DNA from: Porodaedalea pini
Taxonomy: Eukaryota > Basidiomycota > Agaricomycetes > Hymenochaetales > Hymenochaetaceae
NCBI GenBank assembly: GCA_002794775.1
Contig: NBAY01000023.1
Location: forward strand, 434,001 to 498,000
Direction: 5' to 3'
DNA: 64,000 bases
The position numbers were made by a program, and so were the translations under genes. The notes beneath the pieces were generated by a model. It saw only the letters and a list, made by a program, of their open reading frames with translations, did not search any database and had not been told where the DNA came from. This document shows positions 9,709 to 20,919 of this stretch, piece after piece (positions within the stretch are counted from its first letter, which is position 1; every line of letters starts with the position of its first letter).

Positions 9709-11763
9709 CCTTTCGTCTAAATCTTTCCGTCACTCCACCGTATAATGCCGATTTCGATGGCGATGAGATGAACAAGCAGTATGTCACTTTTAAGATTAGC
9801 CTTACATCTCTTTCTCAGCTCCGTCTAGCGTTTCTCAGAGCGAAGAGACGAGAGCCGAACTCAGTCAAATTGCATAGGTTGCAAAGCAGATCATCTCGCC
9901 GCAGGTGAACAAACCTGTTATGGGCATCGTACAGGACATGTCGTGCGGTGTCCGGAAATTTACTCTGCGGGATAGCTTCCTCGACTGGGTGCAGGTGCAA
10001 AACATCCTGCTCTGGGTGCCGGACTGGGACGGCACGATTCCGACGCCGGCGATCTTAAAGCCGAAGCCATTATGGACGGGCAAACAGATTCTTAGCATGA
10101 CGATTCCTCGCGGAATAAACGCATATCGCTCGCCTGATCCGAAATCTTCGAGCCCCGTTTTCGACGATGGCATGCTCATTGAAAATGGCGAGATCGTCTT
10201 TGGTATCGTGGAGAAAAAGACGGTTGGAGCGTCGCAAGGCGGTCTTATCCACGTCGTCTTCCACGAAAAAGGTCCCAAAGCGACTCGTACGCTGTTCAGT
10301 GGTCTCCAGCAGATTGTTAATTACTGGCTGTTCTACAATGGATTCAGTATAGGCATTGGTGATACAGTCGCGGATAAGAAGACAATGGCGTACATCACGG
10401 AGCAGATCAAGATGCGGAAGCAGAATGTCGTGCAGGCCATTGAAGATGCATCTGACGACTGTCTGAAAGCTGCACCGGGTATGACTATTCGCGAGTCGTT
10501 CGAGAGTCGAGTCGAAGGCGAGCTCAACTTGGCGCGTGACCACTCCGGTGTCAAAGAGATGGTTGTCGCGGGTTCGAAGGGTTCGTTCATTAACATCTCG
10601 CAGATGTCAGTCTGTGTTGGTCAGCAGTCCGTTGAAGGGAAGCGACTCCCGTTCGGCTTCAGACATCGCACACTACCTCACTTTACGAAGGATGACTTCA
10701 GCCCAGAGGTGCGCTGTCAAGACGGCCGAGACTGGTTACATTCATCGTCGACTTGTAAAGGCACTCGAAGACGTGGCTGTCTGCTACGACTGGACTGTAC
10801 GAAACTCACTGGGTGACCTGATCCAATTCGTGTATGGCGAGGATGGTATGGACGGTGCTTTTATTGAACGGCAAACGATCAAAAACGTTCGGTAGCAATG
10901 ATCGCGAGTTCGAACATTGCTATCGGGTCGACGTCACTTTTTCTCACTGGTGCTTTGCAAGCAGTGTTGTCCAATCCCGCGGGGATCCCCGGGGATGGAA
11001 GGGATCCCGCAGGGATCCCGCCGGGATTGATGGGATGGGATGGGAAGAAGCAACGGGATGCAAAGATTAGTAAGCAGTCCCTGCTGACCTCAATAACTGC
11101 TGCTCTCACACGATGATGATGCCACTGTCCCACTGGTGCTGCCTCTGCCACAGATGCGGTGATGAACTCAACTATTGCAACAACTGAGTCCATGCTTTCA
11201 AGTCTCACATGCATTCATGCAGTAAATAGTAATGTATAGCAAAACTTAACTTTATTTGATTATCACACCTGCCATATAAAGGCTCTTAGTCATGTATAAC
11301 CAAACTTCTATGTAGAATTCTACCAAGTTCATTCCCTTTGTCCCCGGGGATGCCATCAATCCCGGCGGGAATCCCGTGTCCCAGCGGGAATGGGAACCAT
11401 CAATTCCCGCCGGGACGACAACACTGTTTGCAAGTCAGTATCAATGACTCATCCCTCGAGCTCCAGCAAAAACTTGACGAGGAATATGACCGTCTTCATG
11501 AGGATCGTAAGTTGCTCCGCGAATTCATTTTCCCGGGCCGCGACAATTCCACTGCCCACTATCTTCTTGTCAACCTGAACCGTATCGTGCAGAACGCAAC
11601 GCAGACTTTCCATATCGACCGTAGAAAACCGAGCGATCTGGAGCCGGTTTACATCATTGAGCAGGTGCAGCAGCTGGCAGACCGCCTCGTCGTTGTGCGC
11701 GGCGATGATCTTTTAATAAAGGAGGCTGCCGAGAACGCTTCTCTTGCATGCCGCTTATCCATC
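9709..11763 (+). pseudogene. RPB1: RNA polymerase II largest subunit (RPB1) fragment
   Basis: The segment encodes the core of the RNA polymerase II largest subunit. NADFDGD, the loop that binds the catalytic magnesium, is intact at 9744-9764. It is followed by the [12 protein letters not shown] region, then 9905-10707 ([60 protein letters not shown]) and 10728-10935 ([41 protein letters not shown]). It resumes at 11427-11763 (SSLELQQKLDEEYDRL, DNSTAHYL, FHIDRRKPSDLEPVYII). Defects are a stop near 9877, loss of about 30 codons at 10707 that removes the start of the bridge-helix region, a frameshift near 10935, and a hAT-type MITE at 10962-11426. Both termini are missing. It is a captured fragment; a functional RPB1 must exist elsewhere. 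Confidence 0.95.
10962..11426. mobile_element. hAT-type MITE with 8-bp target duplication
   Basis: A 465-bp element with termini CAGTGTTGTC and GACAACACTG, flanked by a perfect 8-bp duplication TTTGCAAG (10954-10961 and 11427-11434). The subterminal regions are GC-rich arrays of GGGATCCC and CCCGGCGGGAAT-like motifs that can fold back on each other. Eight-base duplications and CAGTG-type ends are typical of hAT transposons. It has no coding capacity. Removing it and one duplication restores the RPB1 reading frame across the site (FLTGALQVSINDSSLE), which confirms the boundaries. Confidence 0.92.
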
Positions 11764-14335
11764 GCAAGGTATGATCCTTGGGAAAGCTGCGTTACATTAT
11801 TCTGACTTCCAATCCTTCTAGAACTTGAATTACCTTCATCTCGATTACAACATGAATCTGAAGCCGGTGAAGACGCTTACGACGAAGGAACGCAAAAAGT
11901 CTCGCTTTGGAAATGCATTCCGTATGTGCCGTGAAATTCTTCGCCTCACAAAGCTCGTTGTCGATGCGCACGTCCAATTCCGGCTTAGCAATGTGGATGC
12001 CTTCCAACTGGCGGATGCATTGCAGTATATCTTCGCACATATCGGCGCGCTCACCGACATGTACCATTACAAGTACAAGCTTATGCGTCAGGTCCGGATG
12101 TGCAAAGATCACAAGCATCTGATCTATTATTGCTTCAATGTGGGACCTGTTGGTAAGGGCCCAGGCTGTGGGTTTGGGGCTCCAGGTTGGCGAGGGTGGC
12201 TCTTCTTCATGCGTGGAATTGTACCGTTGCTTGAGCACTGGCTCGGAAACTTGCTTGTGTGTCAGTTCGAGGGTCGCAACAGCAAGGGCATCGCAAAGAC
12301 GGTCACGAAGCAGCGTGTTGAATCGCACTATGACTTGGAATTACGCACTGCCGTGATGCACTGTACTCTTGATATGATGCCGGAGTCGATCAAGCAGAAC
12401 AAGGCGAAGACTATCTTGCAGGACTTGTTGGAAGCGTGGCACTGCTGGAAAGGCAAACAGTACGTCGTTTTGTTGAATCTGGACTTTGCGTACTAAGCCT
12501 TATTCTACAGTTCCATGGAAGGTCCCGGAATGCCAACTGCAATCGAGAACATCACCTTGTGGTACATCAAGAGCAAGGCGGACTGGTGATGCTCGATTGC
12601 GCACTACAATCGCGAGCGTATCAGGCATGGTGCGGCTGTCGACAAGGCTGTGGTCAAGAAGAACTTGGGGCGTCTTACTCGACTGTACTTGAAAGCTGAG
12701 CAGGAGCGTCGGCATGCTTACCTCAAAGATGGTCCTTACGTTAGTGCTGAGGAGGCTGTTGCGATCTACACATCGATGGTCCACTGGCTTGAGAGTCGGA
12801 AATTTGCTCCCATCCCATTCTCGTAAGATTCAATTAAATACGTCTTTCAGTAGCTCTCACTGATGTTTCCATACAGTTCCCCTTCGTACAAGCATGACAC
12901 GAAGTTGCTCGTGTTGGCTCTCGAGAAGTTGAAAGAGGCATACAGCGTCAAAGGTCGTCCTAACGAATCTCAGCGTGAGGAGCTTGCTCTCATTGAGCAG
13001 GCGTATGACAATCCACACGAACGTATGTTCCTTTTCTAATTGATCGTAGGGTGTAGCTAATGCAGGTCTGTCTAGGATCAAGCGTCTCTTGCTCACTCAG
13101 CAAGCCTTCAAAGAGGCAGGCATTGAGTTCTTCGACACATATGACAAGTTCATCCCTTGCTACAACATCGAACCCGTTGAGAAGATTACAGACACATATT
13201 TTGACCAGTTCTTATTCTTTGAGGCTGACAAGTGCGGACACTGAACCTCCTCCCCTTTTGGTGTACAAGTGGTGCCAGGGTATCAATAACTTGACGGACA
13301 TCTGGGAGACGAGCGAGGGCGAATGCGTAGTGATGATGGAGACCGTACTTTTGAAGGTCTACGAAAAGATTAAACTGCAACGTGCAAGTGAAATGGCGGG
13401 TCCCCCACGACTGCCCGACAATTTCCTGCAGTACGGTGATTCTGACACCGAGACACGCCATCCAGTCCGTCTCTATTCTCGTTGTGTTGATCGTTTGCAT
13501 ATTTTATTTCGCTTCGCCGCCGAGGAATCACGCGACCTTATACAATGTTACCTCAGCGAGAATCCAGATCCGACAAACAACAACGTTATTGGGTATAACA
13601 ACGAAAGATGTTGGCCGCGGGATTGCCGTATGCGCTTGATGAAGCACGACGTCAATCTAGGTCGAGCTGTGTTCTGGAACGTGAAGCAGATCCTGCGTCG
13701 TTCTTTGACGACGATTGAATGGGAAGATCCGTTTGTTAGTGTCTACTCTAAAAACAACCCTCAGCTACTCTTCTCGATGAGCGGCTTCGAGGTGTGCATT
13801 CTGCCGAAGATCCGGACGATGAGTGGAGAGCAGTTGTCACTCAAGGACGGGGTGTGGAACTTGACCAACGAGCAGTCGAAGGAGCGTACTACGCAAGCCT
13901 TCCTCCGCGTCTCCGATGAAGGTGAGAATATTAAAGCTTCCATGGAATATGTAATGCTGAAGAATTTCATAAGTGTTCAACAGTTTAACAACCGTATCCA
14001 CCAGGTCCTCATGAGCTCAGGCTCTACCGCCTTTTCCAAGATTGTCAACAAATGGAATACGGTCTGATGACTTATTATCAGGAGGCTGTCATCCACACGA
14101 ATGAGCTGCTTGATGCTTTGGTGAAGGCTGAGAACAAAATTCAGACTCAGTGTCGAGATTGGCTTGAACAGTAAGATGCCTTTGTGTTTCCCTCCAGTCG
14201 TCTTCTACATCCTCAAAGTAAGCATCTCAGCTCTTATGTATATCACGTCTTGCTGAACTGTTGTCGTATAGGAACTCGGTGGTCTTGGAATGTTGTCTAT
14301 GAGTCGTGTGCTTATTCCTCAGAGCGATGATGTGC
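11764..14335 (+). pseudogene. PRP8: PRP8 spliceosome core protein fragment (cassette A)
   Basis: PRP8 is the large scaffold of the U5 snRNP at the spliceosome active site. After an intron (11764-11820, GTATGATCC..CTTCTAG) the reading frame gives [57 protein letters not shown] and [17 protein letters not shown], up to about 12464. Further blocks run to [52 protein letters not shown] and ELGGLGMLSMSRVLIPQSD at 14335. Defects include an extra A at the exon end near 12451, stops near 12586, a deletion near 13230, loss of about 180 nt near 13370 relative to cassette B, and a small deletion at 14062. Introns are kept, for example GTACGT..CTACAG ending at about 12510. The 5' part of PRP8 is absent: the fragment is joined to RPB1 at the intron's 5' splice site. 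Confidence 0.95.
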
Positions 14336-14375
14336 TACCTCCCCATCCCTCCTCCTTTACACTGCATGTTGTACA

Positions 14376-15375
14376 TTAAATAATAGCATATAGAGCAATG
14401 ACTGCTGTAGTTTTCCCTTCGCCATGAAGCTCATAATCACTATACTGTGATAGATACTTTTCTGCATTTGAAACTCTGCCAGTGGTTATACCGTCATTAT
14501 ACCAGACCAGTCCAGACTTATCTATTATTCTACAAGTGAAGTGATTGTTACCACCATAAATCAGACCTCGCAATTTGTATTTTTTCAAACATGGTGTACA
14601 TTTTATAACAACCTCATGATCAATTATAATCTCATAATTATACAACTGCACAGCTACAACATTTGTTGACTCACTGATATGAGATTGTACATTGGTGTCA
14701 GCTGTATAATCTATTTGACATTGTCTACATGTTACTGACATTGAACCAAAGTAATAGTTAAGCCATTGTTGAATAGAAGGGTATGTATTGATGTTTTTAT
14801 ATTGACTGCTGAATAAATACCATTTAGGAGCTGTATTAAAGTCTTCTGTAAAACATGGAATAAATGAGGATAGTAAAATACTTTGTTTAGACCTATTACA
14901 TTGAATACACTGGCTTTGCTTATATATTATAGGTTCTTTTGCTTCTAGGCATTTCTACACAACAGAGGCTACAGCTGTTAATTTATGACCTAATGGAAAT
15001 TGATGTCTGTTCTGGTTGAAAAGCTTGTTATGAATGGCATATCTTTCTTCTTCAAAACTACTTATTGAATTCATTACCCTCTGAAAATGATCATGCAAAT
15101 TAATTTGATACTTTGAATATATATTATACCACCTCTCATAGTCTTCTATGTATAAATTGAATAAAATAGGCAATACAGAGTCATAAGCACAACTATAACT
15201 TACTGAATCCCATATTAGTCCTAAAGGTGATGAGCCTGTAATGTTTTGATTATATTCACTTGCTTTATGTCACTTGCTTGGAGTATTCAAGGTAGAGCTT
15301 TCACTATCATTGTCACTATTTCTTTTCCCTAAATATGATGTACTGGCTAATGTGTCACTGGATATTTTAGTTTTA
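14376..15375 (-). pseudogene. UCH-like (C19-type) protease-domain pseudogene
   Basis: Reading right to left: DSVSYSCAYDSVLPILFNLY with a candidate nucleophile Cys at 15189-15191, a helical stretch, a Cys-rich part (SVTCRQCQIDYT near 14725) and GLIYGGNNHFTCRIID with a candidate His at 14541-14543, then VWYNDGITTGR. The Cys..His order and the YGGxxHFT pattern resemble ubiquitin-specific protease folds found in proteins carried by basidiomycete mobile elements. At least two in-frame stops (near 14955 and about 15270) and AT-rich codon use show decay. Its upstream end is interrupted by the MITE half at 15378. The fold assignment is moderate and the role unknown. Confidence 0.5.
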
Positions 15376-15377
15376 TT

Positions 15378-15416
15378 ACTTGAGGCAGTGGGCCATTAGG
15401 ATGGCAAGCTATGATT
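15378..15416 (+). mobile_element. Left half of CTTGAGG MITE split by CACTA insertion
   Basis: ACTTGAGGCAGTGGGCCATT and the following bases match the first 39 bp of the 177-bp MITE at 27620-27797. The match continues after the CACTA element from 25075 (ATTACTGTTTTCTGTG) to about 25108. The MITE was thus the target of the CACTA insertion. Sequence after 25108 no longer matches the 177-bp copies, so this is either a truncated copy or a longer relative with the same ends. Confidence 0.85.
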
Positions 15417-15829
15417 CACTGCGTTTTAGGGGGTCCTTCTGCACCCGTGTGTAGGTGTGTGGTAGGTAATAAATCACATACCTAATCCGGGTTGCATAGT
15501 ATACCCACACCTTTTTGAATCTAGCATATAAAAGTGTGACCAGCACCTACCTACTCCTGCAAGTCTAGTAGATCTAGCACAAAGAATTGTGTAGTTTGCA
15601 TAAATTGCCTATAGATTTTGTACTAGCCAGTGTAGAGAGTCTATGCATATTATGTGTAGACAGGCTAGGCACATGTTTTCAGTTTTCCCAAATTTGGGTT
15701 CAAAACCAGTTTATTTCCTAATTAAGCATACAATTTGTAATGAACCGTGGTCCCGTGACGCGTGCCAACTAGCGCACGACGCGCGCCTCACATACCCCCC
15801 CCCCCCTCACACTCCCCCCACCTGCGCTT

Positions 15830-17409
15830 CATGTCCGACTTGTTCGACCTGTACAACCCCGTGTTCCTTGCCAGGTACCAGTGGTGGAGGGCCCAGAAAA
15901 GCACCAACAGACAGCACAGAAGCTCGCCATTTTTTGACGAGTCGCTCATCAACCCAGAGCTTTGACTACCCACCCCGTCAAGTGAGGTCACCCCACCACC
16001 ATCCGAAAATGCGGAACTTGAAACTTTGAAGGCCCAGGTTGCCACGCTTGTCCAGGAGGTCCATGGATTGAAGCAGGCCATAAATGATGAGGAGAGCAAT
16101 GCGGATGATGAGGGAGATGGTGGCCACAAGCCCAGGAAACAAGCAAAGCATGACCTGATCCTCAGCATCCTGAACAAAGACCTTAGACCAGCTCAGCAAA
16201 GTGCCCACAAGGAAATTAGGGTACGTATCTTAGTTTTTTTTGCTTTTCCATGTGCATATATTTAACTGAACATCAATATAGAGAAAAATGAGACTTGTGA
16301 TGCAAAAACTCACCAAGGGATCGGGTGATGACAAAAATGAGGGAGATGACAATGACAAGGATAGAATTGAGGTGCCTGTCAACGTTGTGTGTTCCTTCAT
16401 GCCAGACTACGGCCGGCCGGCAACATACCATGTAAATCAAGAACTCATTGAGTGGGCTGCCGAGATTGTAGTGCAAAATTATGAGGTATGCAACTCACTA
16501 CTCTCTGATCCTCATGTGACTGTCTTCATCAGTGACGGATTCAGATTCTTTGGCTGACCGTTTCTTCAGAATGCTGATACTGGGAAACTTGCTTGCGAAG
16601 GCCAAGAATTCACCAAGGCGGACTGTCACGCGTTCGCGATGATGACTTTCACAAACCGGAAGCGCAGTGAGGCCAAAAAACAGATCCTGTGAAGGTGAAA
16701 AAAATGCGGCAAGCACCAGTCAAAGCTCTGCCAGAAGCTTTGTAAGCAGGAGGTGAGTGTTCAAATAAACAAATTGCTTACTTTCTGACTGTCCAACCTG
16801 CAGAAGAAGGTCAAGCACATGAAACAGTCGAGCGCATATGATACAAAGTACGGCATTACCTTGCCAGATGAAATATTCCAGACCGACTGCATGACTGAGT
16901 GCGTGAGTGGGCTTGACTCCAAGGATGTCTCAGAGGATGAGGATGAGGATGAGGATGAGACTGAGGCCACCAGACGCGCAAAAAGAGATGAGAAGATGAA
17001 GGAGGTAAGGTCAGAGCACTATGCCATGCTCTCAAAAGCAGCCAACCTTACCACAAAGGACATGATCGAGAAAGTGCCTGTCTGGGAGGAGAAGAAGCTG
17101 GTGTTTCGCTCTACATTGGTGAGTAAAATCAATCGCATGATAAAATAATTACTCACCTAAATAAACAAGCTAACCACCATCTACAAACAACTCGATGAGC
17201 TGGAGCTTGAGAACCGCAAGCATTCTCATGCCATGACTAGGCGCGCGGACCTCAACAACAAGCTCACATGCATCCCACAGTGCAAACGGTGTGTGTTCCT
17301 ATTCATGGTTGATCCTGTTTGGAAGGCAGTCCATGTTGATGACGCTAACAAGACATTCAAGAAACTGGAACTCACTGATCCCGATAACTTCAATCCCGCT
17401 ACTTTCTGA
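15830..17409 (+). pseudogene. CACTA-borne accessory gene, unrecognised
   Basis: A plus-strand spliced gene near the left end of the CACTA element. Parts: 15830-16220 (MSDLFDLYNPVFLARYQWW, a helical coiled-coil-like segment LKAQVATLVQEVHGLKQAI and a basic tail); after a GTACGT..TATAG intron, 16281-16484 (a Lys/Asp-rich linker, then CSFMPDYGRPATYHV); then 16570-16690 (KLACEGQEFTKADCHAFAMM) and a Cys/Lys-rich part; then 16804-17118 with an acidic EDEDEDEDE run; then 17164-17409 ending at TGA. Stops near 15963 and 16690 indicate decay unless removed by splicing. It could be the second, DNA-binding protein of the element, by analogy with other CACTA elements that carry two genes, but this is inference. 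Confidence 0.45.
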
Positions 17410-17668
17410 CATGCTGCATGGTTGTTCGAAGACATGGGTGCTGCTGCTGTTGCTGCTGGTGGTCTCATGTGTGCCTCTTTCCTTCTCTTTCTTTGTTGCA
17501 GTCGCTCTCTCACCTGACACGAATAATCAAGAGAACCCAAATTACAATAACCATGACTAATGCCTCAATCAATCAACATAGAATGCAACTAGAATAAAAC
17601 TGAATGCTCACCTGTGCAATATAGATGCTAATACTGTATCTGAAACCGTGACTAGTTAAGAAATGACA

Positions 17669-17850
17669 TCATGTATTTGCATCCCCAACCATAAGCTTGC
17701 TGTCTTGCGATGCTGAGACAATGTGCCGACAATTGGTTGCCTGATGCATAGCATAAATCTTCACCAAGTGGCCCTTCAACACTCGGTGTGGATGCTTGAT
17801 GATGTGAGGAAGGGCTTCGCTGAAAGGCCGCTCCAGCTCGTTGTATTTGC
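17669..17850 (-). pseudogene. G-protein beta subunit N-terminal fragment
   Basis: The minus-strand frame reads [18 protein letters not shown] followed by [20 protein letters not shown] and a stop. This is the first WD40 blade of heterotrimeric G-protein beta subunits (TLKGHxxKIYAMHWxxDxRxLVSASQDGKLIVWD). Two conserved tryptophans are changed (MHW to MHQ, VWD to VGD), so it is decayed. Only about 60 residues are present. It lies in the CACTA element between the accessory gene and the transposase, which makes it a captured host-gene piece. Confidence 0.8.
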
Positions 17851-17869
17851 ATCCTATGTGGTGTTTCAT

Positions 17870-19580
17870 GTCGAAGACAGTGTTCTCTGGGTTGGCATTG
17901 ATAACACTGAGTTCCAGTTGTTAGTGAATGGGAATCAGATGATTGAGTTTGAGGGAGACGTGTCTAGTGGGTCAATACCCTCGTTCCGGTCGAGTTCTGT
18001 GGGTTCCGGAACACAGGATTTGGGTTGCATGCGTTCCGGTGTGGCAGGGGCAATGGAATCGGCAAAGCGTACTAGTAGGGAAGTGTTTGAAACGTAGCAC
18101 CAGCGGAGTGCTCAAGATGTGTGGGGGATCATCGGTGGCTGTGTTGGAAGACTCGGAGATGCGCTAATACTAGTGCGACTTCTCGGAGCAGGATTGTCCT
18201 CAGGATGGATGGCTAGTCCCTGTGCTCAACAGACGTTGTCTGGAGTACCAGAGAGCGGGGCAAGATATGGGACTTAAATCAGAAGATAAGAGATGAGAGG
18301 GAGCGAAGTCGAGGTGACGAGAATGAAGCGGAATGAGGCGAAGACAGAATGGACAGAACGAGTGCAACACAAATAAAATGAAGTCGAGGTGAGCAATTCG
18401 AGTCACTAAGGCACTGAGGAGTACCTAGAGACCGTCCTGAGAGATATCACACAAAGTTAGGCATTGAAACTCGGGGGTGGAATTGCTGTTCTACCTACAA
18501 CATTCGGCACTCTATAAATACTAAACAAGTGTCCTGCATAAACATGAAAGGCAAAATAAAATAAGATGAGTCCTCTATTGTCCTACCACTGAGCCTCCTG
18601 AGTGTTCCTTTGAGCAGCTCCACGATCCAAACTACTGAAAGGCGGGGACAGCACATGTTGACTTGGCGTAGCGTCGGTGAGCTTTGGGATCCTTTGTACG
18701 GAGCTGGAACGACCAATGCTGGGCTGGCACATGTTCGTTAGACAAAGGCAAATGAACGAACCTTTGGCAGGGTCGAGAGGACACACGCACAGATAAGTGC
18801 ACCAGGGTCAGTCCAAGTAGCTGATGCATGCAATCCAGTCATTGTGTGCATTCCGTGTTCAGGTAATCACCACTGATCTGGGTGTACTGCTTCGCTCGAT
18901 TGCCGAGTCGAGGCCCTTTGACTTCATGATGTACATCGCATGTGTTCCACTTGTTCCATGCCCAATGAACCAGTTGGTGTTACAGTGTGGATCACGTTCT
19001 TTGTGGTGTCGCCAATTCTATGGGGATTGTAAAAGATAGACATTAGCAAGAGGTCCCGGATGACAGAGCAGAAAGGCGACACAAAGGGGAACTTCACCCG
19101 TGATGGAGTTGTACAGTGTCCTTGGTCGTTGGCAATGATTTTGACCCAGCTGCCTTGTTGTACACTAAGTGATGAGTTAGTGGATGTATAGAGCTGTTCG
19201 GGAGATCACACACTCGAGACTTACCCTACACAAGAATATCTAGAGGGATTTTGTGGTGGCAGAAATGAGATCATCTGAACAAAACTCGTACTCCAACTCA
19301 TGTAGTAACAAGATCTAATGCACAGAGTCAGACCTAGCCTCATCGTTTGTGCATGCAAAGAAGAAAAAGGCACACTCACCAGTTCCAATAACGTGCCTGT
19401 ATTCTGGTCTGCTATTTTCAGTGGCATGCGCAGGTACGGGGCACAGAAAACAAATCACGAGAAATGCGAGACACAAGATAGAGACAGAAGGTGCCTTTAG
19501 ATAACTACAGTGTCCTGTGATAAGAAGTCTCAGCAAGTAAATGAGTGAGAATGAAGAACAGAAAGACATACCCTGGTCAA
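17870..19580. other. CACTA interior without recognised genes
   Basis: Short open frames occur on both strands but none shows a recognisable domain. The stretch 18050-18800 has a GAATGAGGCGAAG-like purine-rich part and a CTATAAATA box near 18512, so it may be part of an LTR or a captured promoter; I could not find matching ends. Nothing firmer can be said. Confidence 0.4.
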
Positions 19581-20066
19581 TCCAATGGTTACCCAGACCT
19601 TGCGAGGCTCGACATCATCCAACTCATCAATATCATCTGTCTCGCATGGAGGTCGAACCTCGATCTGGATGCAGCAGGCTTGCGAGATGATGGCATATGG
19701 CGGGATTAAGGAAGGCAGCCTATTATCAGTTTTACACAGATATGAATCAAATTCAAAGAATCCAACTTCAAGTTGTGGACTGAGTCGGGTATATTTAGTT
19801 CTGTGGTCCAAAAGAAGTTTGGGATTATGAAAGGACTCACTATTTATCCCATGTAGAGGTATTGAGAACACCTTTGGCTAACGGACGGAACCAGCGGATG
19901 AGTAGCAACATCGCATATCCTCTGACAAGTTGCTGAGTGTGCTTGAGGATCTTTATAACTTGCCCAACATATTGCTGCCCATTGAAGCGGCTCTGGATGA
20001 TTGAGTTAGGTGCGCAATAACTGTCTGAAGATGGAACAATGTGGCATCCATCCAGCACAAGGTACT

Positions 20067-20919
20067 TACAGCCTTTTTCATAAGTCCTGCAACACATGCA
20101 TGTCATGTGAAATGAGCCACATCAGAGCCAAAGTGTTGAAAAATTAGAATGAATGCATATTTTCTCTGTGAATTCTGCACAGTACCTGCTTATTAAGTAC
20201 TCAAAAAAAAGGCATGGTTCTCAGGAGAAGAAATATGTAAAATAGGGAGCAATAAATTGACTGTGTAGGCAGTTGGAGATCAAACAAGTGCAGCTGGTCT
20301 GTTCTCTCACCCATTTCCACTGAGATTCAAAAATTATGGCTCCCCTACATCTACCTATAAAATTCTTTCCTGTGTCTGTAAATTAAGTATATGACTATAC
20401 CAACATCTCCTGCAAGTTTGAAGCCAATCCATTCAGTATTCATGGTCCAGCAGCAAGATTTGTGTTCCACTTCAAGCTCTTTCCACCCTCCTTTTCTCAC
20501 AACAGGTCTTGCAGAGTAGAACACAAATCTTGCTGCTGGACCATGAATACTGAATGGATTGGCTTCAAACTTGCAGGAGATGTTGGTATAGTCATATACT
20601 TAATTTACAGACACAGGAAAGAATTTTATAGGTAGATGTAGGGGAGCCATAATTTTTGAATCTCAGTGGAAATGGGTGAGAGAACAGACCAGCTGCACTT
20701 GTTTGATCTCCAACTGCCTACACAGTCAATTTATTGCTCCCTATTTTACATATTTCTTCTCCTGAGAACCATGCCTTTTTTTTGAGTACTTAATAAGCAG
20801 GTACTGTGCAGAATTCACAGAGAAAATATGCATTCATTCTAATTTTTCAACACTTTGGCTCTGATGTGGCTCATTTCACATGACATGCATGTGTTGCAGG
20901 ACTTATGAAAAAGGCTGTA
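20067..20919. mobile_element. 853-bp foldback element in the transposase exon
   Basis: Two arms of about 400 bp (20067-20470 and 20520-20919) are almost perfect inverted complements around a roughly 50-bp spacer containing CAACAGGTCTTGCAGAG. The ends are TACAGCC and GGCTGTA. The flanks are AGGTACT (20060-20066) and AGGAACT (20920-20926), a 7-bp duplication with one mismatch. Deleting the element and one duplication joins the transposase frame as DHVEYLVLDGC, which supports the boundaries. A single-arm copy with part of the spacer lies at 45541-45986. Confidence 0.88.

Noticed and set aside
9709..14335. Working RPB1 or PRP8 gene
   Set aside because: Stops, frameshifts, deletions and missing ends rule out full proteins, although short stretches are well conserved.
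18060..18850. A further solo LTR
   Set aside because: There is a TATA-like box and purine-rich sequence, but no matching TG..CA ends with a target duplication could be found.
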